Assembly: GCA_025980465.1 (NCBI GenBank)
Contig: JAICXJ010000033.1
Coordinates: 1 to 32,949 of the forward strand
Direction: 5' to 3'
Source of the DNA: Frankiales bacterium
GTDB lineage: Bacteria > Actinomycetota > Actinomycetes > JAFAQI01
Length of the DNA stretch: 32,949 nt
Under the pieces are notes generated by a model. The model worked only from the letters and a program-made list of their open reading frames with translations. It did no database searches and was not told the DNA's origin. A program made the position numbers and the translations under genes. Of this stretch, positions 1 through 7,654 are shown piece after piece. How positions within the stretch are numbered: position 1 is the stretch's first letter; every line of letters begins with the position of its first letter.

Positions 1-92
1 CGCGCCAGCAGCGATTGATCAGATTCCGTACCGGCCAGGTCGCTCAGGGCGCTAGCGATGCCCGGCGCAGGTGACTCTGTCGCTGAGACCAT
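1..92 (-). CDS. 5' end of an unidentified protein gene (partial)
   Basis: An open frame runs from ATG at 92 leftwards off the window, giving 30 codons without a stop (starts MVSATESPAPG). A G-rich stretch (GGGGG) lies about 8 bases before the ATG and could serve as a ribosome binding site. It is co-directional with bldN-rsbN upstream, with a 187-base gap after the rsbN stop, so it may be a separate transcription unit or a late operon gene. The visible residues are Ala/Ser-rich and show no recognisable domain, so no function is assigned. The start and the reality of the gene rest only on an open frame and weak context. Confidence 0.35.
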   Translation of the reverse strand, partial: MVSATESPAPGIASALSDLAGTESDQSLLA

Positions 93-279
93 CTGCCAAA
101 CCCCCGTACCCGTCGCTGGGGAAGTGCGACGGCACGACACGGACGTTACGGGCCCGCCTCTCGCGCCGCAACCGTTGTTGACCGATTACGACATCTGCGT
201 CGGATTCCGGTGCATCGACTGGGCCGACCGGCGTAATGCGGACAAATCCGGACCTAATGGTCGCCGCGCCGTGGAGCTG

Positions 280-1368
280 TTAGAGGCCGAGTGAGTTCAG
301 CAGCGGTGAGATCAGGCCGCTCGACTTCGGCTTGGGATGTTGTGCCTTTTTCAGCAGTGATGGAAGCAGGCCCGAGGGATTCAGCTTGCTCGGCAACAGG
401 TTGGTCGGGACAAGGCCGGTGGGCAGACTCGACGGTGTCTTCGTGGGCGTGGGAGCAGGCCCGCCTGGCGACCCTGACGGCGACGCCGACTTCGACGGCG
501 TCGGATGAGGTGTCCTCGACGACGTTGCGCTCGGCTTGGTCGACGGGTGAGATCCGACCGGACTCGTCGGACTGCTGACGATGCAGCTCAAGCAGTTCCG
601 ACCGGTGGCCGTTCGCAGGTTGCCGGTCACGTCGGTGAGCACGGTCAGGGCTTTGAGCTCGGAGCCCTGCAGGCTGGCCGGAAGATGCTGGGCCAGCGTC
701 GTCAGGCCGGCGTACTGCTGCTGAGTGAAGGTGACGAGCGTCGCGATCGGCTTGGTCGAATGCGACGAGCGGTACGCCGACAGCAACTCGCTCGTGCCCT
801 GCTCGGTCTGGGAGTCCATCGCGGCAAGCGTTGACGCGATGTGCGAGGAGTGGGCCGGAAGCTTCTGCGCTTCGGCCAGTCGAGTGCGGGCGAACTCCAG
901 ATGCAGCTTGCCCTTCGCCGCCTCGCCCTGAGTCGCCCACAGCTGTACTGACTCGGTTGCCCGCTTCACGCCGTAGAACGGGTCGCCCGGCAGCGAGTGC
1001 GCGGCCGCAACTCCGACGCCGGCGACTGACGTGATGACGGCGAATGATCCGGCCAGTGTCACCAGGCGACGGTGCAGCCGGTCCGTCATCGAGTCGATGC
1101 GGTGTCGGCGGACCCGACCGGAGACGGCGGCCTCGGCGGCGTCGTAGCGGGACACTGTGGCGACCGCGACCAGGCGCTGTCGCATCGCGGCCTTCACGTC
1201 GAGAGACAGGGGCGCGGGCCCGGCGACGGCACCGGCCGCACGCAAGGCTCCGGCAACGGCAACCATCCGGCCGAGAGTGGCGACGTCGGCGCCGCCTCCC
1301 TCGGCCGACGACGACTCCACCTCGATGAGGCGGGCGAACTGCTCCTCGACCGAGACCCTGCGACTCAT
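280..1368 (-). CDS. rsbN: RsbN-like anti-sigma membrane protein (DUF5667)
   Basis: Predicted 362-residue single-pass membrane protein. Residues 1-100 are the likely cytoplasmic sigma-binding part, residues about 102-123 form one hydrophobic segment, and residues about 125-250 look like the DUF5667 region (LPGDPFYGVKRATE start, then amphipathic helices). Residues about 265-345 form a Pro/Ser/Thr-rich tail outside the membrane. Its ATG overlaps the bldN stop codon by four bases (ATGA), implying translational coupling. In Streptomyces the gene directly after bldN encodes RsbN, the anti-sigma factor that holds sigma-BldN at the membrane; the same order, topology and domain support that role here. 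The N-terminal region is not recognisable to me as a classic zinc-binding anti-sigma domain: no HxxxCxxC is visible. The assignment rests mainly on context and architecture. Confidence 0.75.
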   Translation of the reverse strand: MSRRVSVEEQFARLIEVESSSAEGGGADVATLGRMVAVAGALRAAGAVAGPAPLSLDVKAAMRQRLVAVATVSRYDAAEAAVSGRVRRHRIDSMTDRLHRRLVTLAGSFAVITSVAGVGVAAAHSLPGDPFYGVKRATESVQLWATQGEAAKGKLHLEFARTRLAEAQKLPAHSSHIASTLAAMDSQTEQGTSELLSAYRSSHSTKPIATLVTFTQQQYAGLTTLAQHLPASLQGSELKALTVLTDVTGNLRTATGRNCLSCIVSSPTSPVGSHPSTKPSATSSRTPHPTPSKSASPSGSPGGPAPTPTKTPSSLPTGLVPTNLLPSKLNPSGLLPSLLKKAQHPKPKSSGLISPLLNSLGL

Positions 1369-2144
1369 GCGACCAAGTCCTGGGGGAGGAGCCGGCTGAG
1401 CGATTTGACCGCGCGATATTGCAGCGCCTTGATCGCGCCCTCGTTCTTGCCGAGAACGGCGGCGGTCTCAGCCAGCGACATGCCCTGCAGGAAGCGGAGC
1501 ACGATGCACTCCTGCTGTTCCGAGCCGAGCCGCTTGACCGCCTCGAGCAAGGCGGCGTTCGTGATACCGGCCAGCACCTCGTTTTCGGGCCCGTCCTGGC
1601 TGCGGTCGTGGCCGGCCTCGACCAGGTCCGACGTCGAGTGCTCCATCTTGTAGCGGCTGGACTTGTAGTGATCAGTGATCAGATTGCGGGCGATCGTCAC
1701 GAGCCAGGCGCCGAAGTCACGGCCCTGCCAGGTGAAGCTGGAGACCCGGCGAAGCGCGCGCAGGAACGTCTCGCTGGTGAGGTCCTCGGCGAGGGTGTGG
1801 TTGTTGACGCGCAACGCGATGTAGCGGTGGACGATGTCGACGTAGCGGTCATACAGCTCACCAAATGCCTCACCGTCCCCCGCCTGGGCAGCGGCGACGA
1901 GCGCCATGACTCCGACCTGCTCCCCGGACGGCTCGACGGACGGGCTCTGAGTCGGAATCCGTGGCGTGCCTGATCCGCTCGGCGTGGTGACCGAGCCGTG
2001 GCGAACCGTGTCCGTCGCGCGGTACGCGGCACGCTCGAGGACGACGCCGGCGAGCGGGTCACGCGCGAGCGCGACGGCAAGGCGCAACGCCGCCAGACCG
2101 TCGGGATCGACGGAATGGCGTGCCGGCAACGCACGCGTCTGCAA
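1365..2144 (-). CDS. bldN: ECF RNA polymerase sigma factor, BldN family
   Basis: 259-residue sigma-70 family protein. Sigma region 2 spans about residues 80-165 (LYDRYVDIVHRYI, EDLTSETFLRALRR, FGAWLVTIARN) and region 4 about residues 195-252 (QQECIVLRFLQGMSLAETA, NEGAIKALQYRAV). About 79 residues precede region 2. S. coelicolor BldN has a similar N-terminal extension that is removed by proteolysis, and the start of this extension (SVDPDGLAALRLAV) resembles it, so the long form was chosen. The start is a TTG at 2144 preceded by AGGGG six bases upstream; the next in-frame ATG (codon 80) would delete the whole extension. It is followed by rsbN with an ATGA overlap. In Streptomyces BldN drives chaplin and rodlin genes during aerial growth; whether this organism differentiates is not shown by the window. 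Confidence 0.88.
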   Translation of the reverse strand: MQTRALPARHSVDPDGLAALRLAVALARDPLAGVVLERAAYRATDTVRHGSVTTPSGSGTPRIPTQSPSVEPSGEQVGVMALVAAAQAGDGEAFGELYDRYVDIVHRYIALRVNNHTLAEDLTSETFLRALRRVSSFTWQGRDFGAWLVTIARNLITDHYKSSRYKMEHSTSDLVEAGHDRSQDGPENEVLAGITNAALLEAVKRLGSEQQECIVLRFLQGMSLAETAAVLGKNEGAIKALQYRAVKSLSRLLPQDLVA

Positions 2145-2159
2145 CGGTTTCCCCTACTT

Positions 2160-2200
2160 GTGTCATGACAGGAGCGAGAGATCGACCTCTCTCATGACAC
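2160..2200. promoter_or_regulatory. Nested inverted repeat upstream of bldN
   Basis: Outer arms GTGTCATGA (2160-2168) and TCATGACAC (2192-2200) are perfect inverted repeats. Inside them lies a second pair, GAGAGA (2176-2181) and TCTCTC (2188-2193), which slightly overlaps the right outer arm. TGTCATGACA at 2161-2170 is itself a perfect palindrome. The structure lies 16-56 bases before the TTG start of bldN, so it is either an operator for a dimeric regulator or a leader RNA hairpin. No known regulator's site is recognised. Confidence 0.4.
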
Positions 2201-2216
2201 ACCGGGCGAACCGGAC

Positions 2217-2246
2217 TTGACATGGCGAATCGGGGTCATTTTCGGT
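2217..2246 (+). promoter_or_regulatory. Possible promoter for the penicillin-binding protein gene
   Basis: A perfect -35 hexamer TTGACA lies at 2217-2222. With an 18-base spacer the -10 position is TTCGGT (2241-2246), a poor match. The location, 36 bases before the GTG start and in the divergent gap with bldN, is right for a promoter; the weak -10 keeps confidence low. Confidence 0.3.
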
Positions 2247-2281
2247 CTAGTTAGTTCGGACTACCCGGATATCGTCGGAAT

Positions 2282-4507
2282 GTGGCCGGGGCGACGAACA
2301 GCCGGCGGCGGAACGGCGCCGGCCGCTCCCCGGTGTCGGACGTGCGGCATTCCCCCAGCCGGCCGCCGTTCATGCGCCGTACCGCGGCCTCGGCGATCGT
2401 CGCGCGCCGGCGGCGTAGCGCCCGCACCCGTCGCCATCGGTGGCAGGTCTTCATCTGGCTCGTGATCGCTGTCGTGGTGGGCGTGGTGACGTTCACAGCC
2501 GGCCTGATCGCCGCTCCGCTGAACTACAACTTTCAGCCGATCCCGCCCAAGTCGGTGTTGTTGCTCGACTCCTCGGGCCAGCCGTTCGCGTCGATCCGGT
2601 CGCCCCAGATCGAGGTCCCGGTCGGCGGGTCCCAGATTCCGACCGTCATGCGCCAGGCGATCGTTGCCGCCGAGGATGAGCGCTTCTACTCCAACCCGGG
2701 CGTCGACCCGCTCGCAATCGTCCGGGCGGCTTGGCGGGACTTGACCGGTCGTCACCTGCAGGGCGGCTCCACGATCACCCAGCAGTACGTGAAGAACGTC
2801 TACACCGGCAGCGAGCAGACGCCGCTACGGAAGCTTCGCGAGGCATCACTTGCTATCCGGTTGGAACACCACCTGAGCAAGGACGAGATCCTCACCCGCT
2901 ACCTCAACACCTTGTATCTCGGCAACGGGGCCGCCGGTGTGGAGGCGGCGAGCAAGTTCTATTTCGGTGTGCCGATTTGGCGCCTCGACTACAACCAGAC
3001 GACCAAGCAAAACGATCCGATATTGGGGCTTGCCCGCGCGGCGACGCTGGCTGGGATTGCGCCTGCACCTTCGGCATGGAACCCGGTCGACAACCCACGG
3101 GAAGCGCGCGCTCGTGAGCTCTACGTCCTCAACCGGATGCTGGTCGCGGGCGACATCAACTCGCAGCAGGCAGGCGACGCCTACGGCACCTCGCTGCCGC
3201 AGATCGTGGCGGCGGCCCAACCGGAAGCGCCAACGGCGGCGCCGGAGTTTCGCGACCTCGTCGCGCAGGAACTGCAGCATTACGGTGACTCGACGTTGTT
3301 CGAGTCGGGTGGGATGCGGGTCCGCACGACCTTGGACCTCAATCTGCAGGTGGCGGCCACGCAGGCGCTGCACAGCGTGCTGCCGAAGTCGCCCGGGCTT
3401 GATGCGGCGGTCGTGGCCGTCGATCCCCGCAACGGCGACCTACGTGCGATCACCGAGAAGAAGGCCGGTGGGTACGTCGCAAACGGTGAGGATGTCGCCG
3501 CGCCGCCGCAGAACAGCATCACCAGGTCGTCCGGGTCGACGATCAAGCCATTCACCCTGGCTGTCGCCCTCGAAGAAGGGCACCTCCTGAGTGAGTCGCA
3601 TTACGCGCCGGAGTGCATTCAGATCGCGGTGGGCTACCGCCCGTGCAACGCCGAAGGTGGCGCCGGCTATTACTCGCTCGAGACCGCGCTGATCAAGTCG
3701 ATCAACACCGTCTATGCGCCGCTCGGAGTGAAGGTCGGGCTCAATCGAGTCGTCCGGCTCGCCGAGCGTGCCGGCATGCAGGTCGGTCACCTCGACAGCG
3801 GTAAGACATGTGGCGCGAAGCGGCATGTGCCGTGCCCGTCGTACGCGCTCGGCATCCCCGTGAGCCCGCTCTCGGAGGCCGACGCGTACGGCGCGATCGT
3901 CAACCACGGCGTCCACCATTCGGTGCGCAGTGTCCTGTCGGTGCGGACGGCGCAGGAGGGGCAGCTGTTCAAGGCGGCGGCGAATCCGCCCGGCAGTCGC
4001 GTGATGCCCGCAAGGATCGCCGATGAAGTGACGCAGGCGATGCAAGGCGTCGTCGACTTCGGCACTGGCACGGCGGCGCGCCAGCCCTTCCCGGTCTACG
4101 GCAAGACCGGGACGACCGACGACTTCACGAACGCGTGGTTCACCGGTTGCACCCGCACGCTGTGCATCACGGTCTGGATGGGGTACGACAAGCCGTACGT
4201 CGACCGCGGCGGCAGGATCGTCGCGCACGAGCTGAAGGACCCCGGCGGTGCTCCGGTCTACGGCGGCACGATCCCGGCCAAGATCTTCGCGACGACCTTC
4301 GGCGACTATCGCAACCTGCTCTCACCCAATCCGACACCGCTCGCGACGCCGACCTACACGCCCCCTGCCAGCCACGCCCCGACGACAGCACCGAGTGCGA
4401 CCCCGAACCATTCCACGTCGCCGAAGCCGGTGAAGTCGCCGACCAAGCCTGCCGCGCCCTCACCGACCCCGAGCGCGACCTCTACCAAGAAGGGCGGACT
4501 CCTCTAG
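2282..4507 (+). CDS. Class A penicillin-binding protein (glycosyltransferase plus transpeptidase)
   Basis: 741-residue bifunctional peptidoglycan synthase. Residues 1-53 are basic and cytoplasmic, and residues about 54-76 form the membrane anchor. The GT51 domain covers about 85-270, with the catalytic Glu in EDERFYSNPG (E131) and the GGSTITQQYVKN motif (161-172). The transpeptidase domain covers about 345-650, with S419-TIK422 (SxxK), S473-I-N475 (SxN) and K608-T-G (KTG). From about residue 688 a Pro/Ser/Thr-rich tail ends the protein, common in actinobacterial PonA-type enzymes. The start used is GTG at 2282; an alternative ATG at 2372 would only shorten the basic cytoplasmic tail. It is divergent from bldN and followed after 51 bases by the acyl-CoA ligase gene. 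It polymerises and cross-links cell-wall glycan outside the membrane. Confidence 0.93.
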   Translation: MAGATNSRRRNGAGRSPVSDVRHSPSRPPFMRRTAASAIVARRRRSARTRRHRWQVFIWLVIAVVVGVVTFTAGLIAAPLNYNFQPIPPKSVLLLDSSGQPFASIRSPQIEVPVGGSQIPTVMRQAIVAAEDERFYSNPGVDPLAIVRAAWRDLTGRHLQGGSTITQQYVKNVYTGSEQTPLRKLREASLAIRLEHHLSKDEILTRYLNTLYLGNGAAGVEAASKFYFGVPIWRLDYNQTTKQNDPILGLARAATLAGIAPAPSAWNPVDNPREARARELYVLNRMLVAGDINSQQAGDAYGTSLPQIVAAAQPEAPTAAPEFRDLVAQELQHYGDSTLFESGGMRVRTTLDLNLQVAATQALHSVLPKSPGLDAAVVAVDPRNGDLRAITEKKAGGYVANGEDVAAPPQNSITRSSGSTIKPFTLAVALEEGHLLSESHYAPECIQIAVGYRPCNAEGGAGYYSLETALIKSINTVYAPLGVKVGLNRVVRLAERAGMQVGHLDSGKTCGAKRHVPCPSYALGIPVSPLSEADAYGAIVNHGVHHSVRSVLSVRTAQEGQLFKAAANPPGSRVMPARIADEVTQAMQGVVDFGTGTAARQPFPVYGKTGTTDDFTNAWFTGCTRTLCITVWMGYDKPYVDRGGRIVAHELKDPGGAPVYGGTIPAKIFATTFGDYRNLLSPNPTPLATPTYTPPASHAPTTAPSATPNHSTSPKPVKSPTKPAAPSPTPSATSTKKGGLL

Positions 4508-4539
4508 GCGGTCCAACCGTTCTCAGAGGGGTGCTTGCA

Positions 4540-4552
4540 AGTGTGAAACACT
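4540..4552. promoter_or_regulatory. Small inverted repeat before the acyl-CoA ligase
   Basis: AGTGT-GAA-ACACT forms 5-base inverted arms ending six bases before the ATG at 4559. There is no evident Shine-Dalgarno sequence, so the ligase message could be leaderless, with this repeat over the -10 region as an operator. Arms this short could arise by chance. Confidence 0.22.
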
Positions 4553-4558
4553 CGCTCC

Positions 4559-6067
4559 ATGGCGGCTGCGAACCTCGCGGACCTGGTGCGATCAGCCGCG
4601 GAGTCGGAACCCGACAAGTCGGCTCTGGTCGATGGCGAGGCGTCGATCACCTGGGCCGATCTCGACCGCCAGGTGAATGCACTCGCGTCCGGGCTGCGCG
4701 CCTCCGGTGTGTCGAAGGGAGACCGGGTCGGGATCCTGCTTCCCAACTCGATCGAGTTCGCGGTCTCCTACTTCGGCGTGCTTCGCGCCGGCCTGGCGGC
4801 TGTTCCGCTCAACACCGCTTACACCGCAACCGAGCTTGGCTATCAGCTCAACGACGCCGATGTGGCGGTGGTGATCACCGACGGCGAGCATGCTGCGACG
4901 CTGCGTGATCTCGACACGGTGCGCCTGGTGGTGGTCGGCGCCGACGATGGCGGCTGGGCGGAGTTGATCGACACGGCCGCCGATCCGGTGGATCCCGGGA
5001 CCGACGGGGAGGACCTCGCCGTCCTCCTCTATACCTCGGGTACCTCCGGACGGCCGCGCGGCGCGATGCTCAGCCACCGTGCTCTCCTGGGCAATCTCGA
5101 CCAGCTCTCCCGCATCGGCCCGCCGGTCGTCGCGACCGACGACCGAGTTCTGCTGGTGCTCCCGCTCTTCCACGTCTACGGCCTGAATGCCGGGCTCGGG
5201 ATGGTCGCGAACAGCGCCGCGACCGGGGTGCTTGCGCAACGATTCGACCCGGTCGACACCTTGGCGGTGGTGCGCGATCAGAATGTCAGCTGCATCGTGG
5301 GAGCGCCCCCCATGTACGTGGCATGGTCGATGCTGCCCGACCTCGGTGAGTCACTCGCGAGTGTCCGGCTTGCGCTATCCGGAGCGGCGCCGCTGCCACC
5401 GGCGGTTCTCGCCGCGATCCTCGAGTCGAGCGGGCACCACATCTTCGAGGGCTACGGACTGACCGAGACGGCGCCGGTCCTGACCACAACATTGTGTAGC
5501 GAAGTCGCGAAGCCGGGCAGTGTGGGCAAGCCGGTTCCAGGGGTGGAGATCAAGCTTCTCGTCGATGTCGACGACGGACAACTGGATGACGGCGAGGACG
5601 AGGACCCCGGCGAGGTCGTGGTTCGCGGCGCAAACCTGTTCTCCGGCTACTGGCCGCACGGCGAGGGTGGCCCAGACGAGGACGGCTGGTGGCGGACCGG
5701 CGACATTGCGTATGCCGACTCCGAGGGTGACCTGTTTCTCGTCGATCGCACCCGCGAGCTGATCCTGGTTAGCGGGTTCAACGTGTACCCGCGCGAGGTC
5801 GAGGACGTGCTGCGTGATCACGACGCGGTCGAGGAGGTAGCGGTCATCGGCGTGCCGCATCCGTACACCGGCGAGACCGTGAAGGCGTTGGTTGTCCTGA
5901 GCGGGGGCGCCGCTGCGGATGCCGATGCCCTGATCGACTACGCGGCCAGCCGGCTGGCTCGCTTCAAGTGCCCGACCGCGGTCGAGTTCGTGGCTGAACT
6001 GCCGCACTCTCTGACCGGCAAGGTCGCGAAGGGCCGGCTCCGGGAGTCGGTCCAGCCGAGCACGTGA
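4559..6067 (+). CDS. AMP-dependent acyl-CoA synthetase/ligase
   Basis: 502-residue member of the adenylate-forming (ANL) superfamily. Visible core motifs are the P-loop-like YTSGTSGRPRG (158-168), GYGLTET (298-304), WWRTGD (377-382), RTRELILVSGFNVYPREVE in the hinge region (397-415), and the C-terminal catalytic lysine in SLTGK (K488). These activate a carboxylate as acyl-AMP and then transfer it to CoA. The overall length and motif spelling fit medium- or long-chain fatty acid CoA ligases, but the substrate cannot be read from sequence. A short acidic insertion (DDGQLDDGEDEDPGE, about 338-352) sits before the hinge. The gene overlaps the following thioredoxin-fold gene by four bases (GTGA), so the two are likely co-translated. 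Confidence 0.88.
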   Translation: MAAANLADLVRSAAESEPDKSALVDGEASITWADLDRQVNALASGLRASGVSKGDRVGILLPNSIEFAVSYFGVLRAGLAAVPLNTAYTATELGYQLNDADVAVVITDGEHAATLRDLDTVRLVVVGADDGGWAELIDTAADPVDPGTDGEDLAVLLYTSGTSGRPRGAMLSHRALLGNLDQLSRIGPPVVATDDRVLLVLPLFHVYGLNAGLGMVANSAATGVLAQRFDPVDTLAVVRDQNVSCIVGAPPMYVAWSMLPDLGESLASVRLALSGAAPLPPAVLAAILESSGHHIFEGYGLTETAPVLTTTLCSEVAKPGSVGKPVPGVEIKLLVDVDDGQLDDGEDEDPGEVVVRGANLFSGYWPHGEGGPDEDGWWRTGDIAYADSEGDLFLVDRTRELILVSGFNVYPREVEDVLRDHDAVEEVAVIGVPHPYTGETVKALVVLSGGAAADADALIDYAASRLARFKCPTAVEFVAELPHSLTGKVAKGRLRESVQPST

Positions 6068-6315
6068 ACGCCGAGGCGCCGCCGCGGGTCGAGGTGGTTG
6101 TCACACCGGGGTGTCACCTGTGTGAGACGGCGTGCGCCGTGGTGGACCAGGTCTGCGGCGGGCTTGGTCTGGGCTGGCGAGCCGTGGAGTTGGCGGGTCT
6201 GGCTGAGGACCGGCAGCACGAGTGGCGCAACTACGTGCCTGTGATCCTCATCGAGGGAGAGGTCCACGACATCTTCCGGGTCGATCCCGACCGGCTCCGG
6301 GCGGCGCTTGCTTAG
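6064..6315 (+). CDS. Glutaredoxin-like small protein (DUF836 type)
   Basis: 83-residue protein with a thioredoxin-like beginning: VEVVVTPGCHLCETA has a CxxC pair in the position expected after strand 1, and YVPVILIEGE supplies the cis-proline strand. The family (glutaredoxin-like, DUF836) is commonly found near rex in actinobacteria, which matches this neighbourhood. A role as a thiol-disulfide reductase is inferred; the partner is unknown. The GTG start overlaps the ligase stop by four bases. Its TAG stop overlaps the stop codon of the convergent DUF349 gene, leaving no room for an intergenic terminator. Confidence 0.8.
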   Translation: MNAEAPPRVEVVVTPGCHLCETACAVVDQVCGGLGLGWRAVELAGLAEDRQHEWRNYVPVILIEGEVHDIFRVDPDRLRAALA

Positions 6316-7508
6316 TCGGTCGCGGCCTCGGCGTGGGCGAGCCACTCGCGCTGGGTAGCGAGGGCGGCCTCGGTCTCTGCCACCAGCTTGGTGTCACCCG
6401 CAGCCTGGGCCCGGCCCAGCCGACCTTCCAGCTTGCCCACCGATTCGCGGAGCCGGATCACCAATGGTGACTCGGTCACCGACACGACGCGGGCGGCTGA
6501 GGTGGCCTCGCGGATCGTGCGCTCCACGGCGGCGAGTTGGTCTTCGAGGCGGTCCTTCGCGTCGCGGGGGACGTGACCGATCTTTTCCCACCGGTCGTGG
6601 ATCGACTTGAGGCGCTTGCGGGCGCCGTCGGGATCGGCACCGGCGTCCAACGACCGGGCCTCCGCAATCAGCGCCTGCTTCGCCTCCAGGTTCGAGGTCT
6701 GCTCGGCATCGCGAGCCGAGAAGACTTCCGAGCGCCGGGCGAAGAACGTGTCCTGGGCGGTCTTGAAGCGCTTCCACAGCTCGTCGTCGGCTTCCTTGCT
6801 GGCCCGCCCGGCGGCCTTCCACTGCGTCATGAGGTCCCGGAACCGCTTGGCAGTGGGCGTCCAGTCCGTGGAGTCCGCGAGCTTCTCCGCCTCGGTCGCC
6901 AACTTCGACTTGGCCTCCGCCGCAGCGTTGCGCGCCTCCTCCCGCTCCGCGAAATGCGCCCGCCGGCGGGTGTCGAACGCCCGCCTCGCGGCCGCGAACT
7001 CCTCCCAGAGCGCCGAGTCGATCTTGCGGTCGATCCGGATCGTCTTCCACTCCTCGACGATCGCCCGGAATCTCTCCCCTCCGGCACGCCAGTTGTCGCT
7101 CGTGGCGAGCGCCTGCGCCTCGGCGACGAGCGCTCGCTTGCGTTCGACCAACGCCTCCGCAGCCCGGGCGCGTTCGGCGGCGCGCTCCTTGAGCCGTTCC
7201 TGAACCTTCTCCAACACGACGTCCAACCGCCGGCTGAGGGCGTCGAGGTCGCCGAGCGCTGCTGCCTGCGGCAGGCCGTCCTTGAGATGGACGGCGGCAG
7301 TGTGTACGGCGTGGGGGTCAGTAGCGGCGGAGCCAGCACGTGCCTCGAGCAAGGCGACGTCGGCGGCGAGCTCGTCGTAGCGACGGGTGTAGAAGGCGAC
7401 GCCTTCCTCGGGCGGGCCGGCCTGCCAGGAGCCGATCTGGCGCTCGCCGTCGGCGGTACGGACGAAGACCGCGCCGGTCTCGTCGATACGGCCCCACTCG
7501 GTGTCCAT
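6312..7508 (-). CDS. DUF349 domain-containing protein
   Basis: 398-residue, highly charged, helical protein. After an N-terminal part (residues 1-90) that is not recognised, it contains repeated DUF349 units of about 70-80 residues. Each has a similar pattern (W-x-x-G/T-x-R-F-R-x-x-x-x-x-W-K, then LWxxFxxA): residues about 138-195 (NWRAGGERFRAIVEEWK), about 210-270 (DWTPTAKRFRDLMTQWK) and a weaker one at about 285-335. Extensive coiled-coil character is likely. The molecular role of DUF349 proteins is not established. It is transcribed divergently from rex across a gap of about 146 bases holding the Rex operator, and its stop overlaps that of the convergent glutaredoxin-like gene. A 10-base palindrome CTGACGTCAG lies at 7535-7544 in its leader. 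Confidence 0.88.
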   Translation of the reverse strand: MDTEWGRIDETGAVFVRTADGERQIGSWQAGPPEEGVAFYTRRYDELAADVALLEARAGSAATDPHAVHTAAVHLKDGLPQAAALGDLDALSRRLDVVLEKVQERLKERAAERARAAEALVERKRALVAEAQALATSDNWRAGGERFRAIVEEWKTIRIDRKIDSALWEEFAAARRAFDTRRRAHFAEREEARNAAAEAKSKLATEAEKLADSTDWTPTAKRFRDLMTQWKAAGRASKEADDELWKRFKTAQDTFFARRSEVFSARDAEQTSNLEAKQALIAEARSLDAGADPDGARKRLKSIHDRWEKIGHVPRDAKDRLEDQLAAVERTIREATSAARVVSVTESPLVIRLRESVGKLEGRLGRAQAAGDTKLVAETEAALATQREWLAHAEAATD

Positions 7509-7578
7509 CGTCCTAAATCCTCACACGGCGCCCGCTGACGTCAGGTAACGCGGCAGCCTTCACAAGGGCACAACCGTT

Positions 7579-7596
7579 TTGTGCACACGTTCACAA
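7579..7596. promoter_or_regulatory. Rex operator (ROP) upstream of rex-hem
   Basis: TTGTGCA-CACG-TTCACAA matches the actinobacterial Rex operator TTGTGAA-N4-TTCACAA with one mismatch (C for A in the left half). It lies 59 bases before the rex ATG. A plausible promoter overlaps it: TTGTGC (7579-7584) as -35 and TACCGT (7603-7608) as -10 with an 18-base spacer, so bound Rex would block RNA polymerase. An extra half-site TTCACAA is at 7559-7565. Autoregulation of rex-hem by Rex is established in S. coelicolor. Confidence 0.75.
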
Positions 7597-7654
7597 ACGC
7601 GGTACCGTCGATATTCGCGCCGCGACGCACGCGGACGCGGTTGGGAGTCTGGTG

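Noticed and set aside
58-294. 78-codon plus-strand open frame at the left edge
   Set aside because: It overlaps the rsbN 3' end and the minus-strand partial gene, has no family resemblance and no ribosome binding site.
2672-2704. His-to-Asn change in the GT51 EDxxFxxH motif of the penicillin-binding protein
   Set aside because: The YSNPG spelling also occurs in mycobacterial PonA1, so it is a normal lineage variant, not loss of function.
6312-6315. Overlapping stop codons of the glutaredoxin-like and DUF349 genes as a regulatory device
   Set aside because: A four-base convergent overlap is common in compact genomes and nothing else at the site suggests function.
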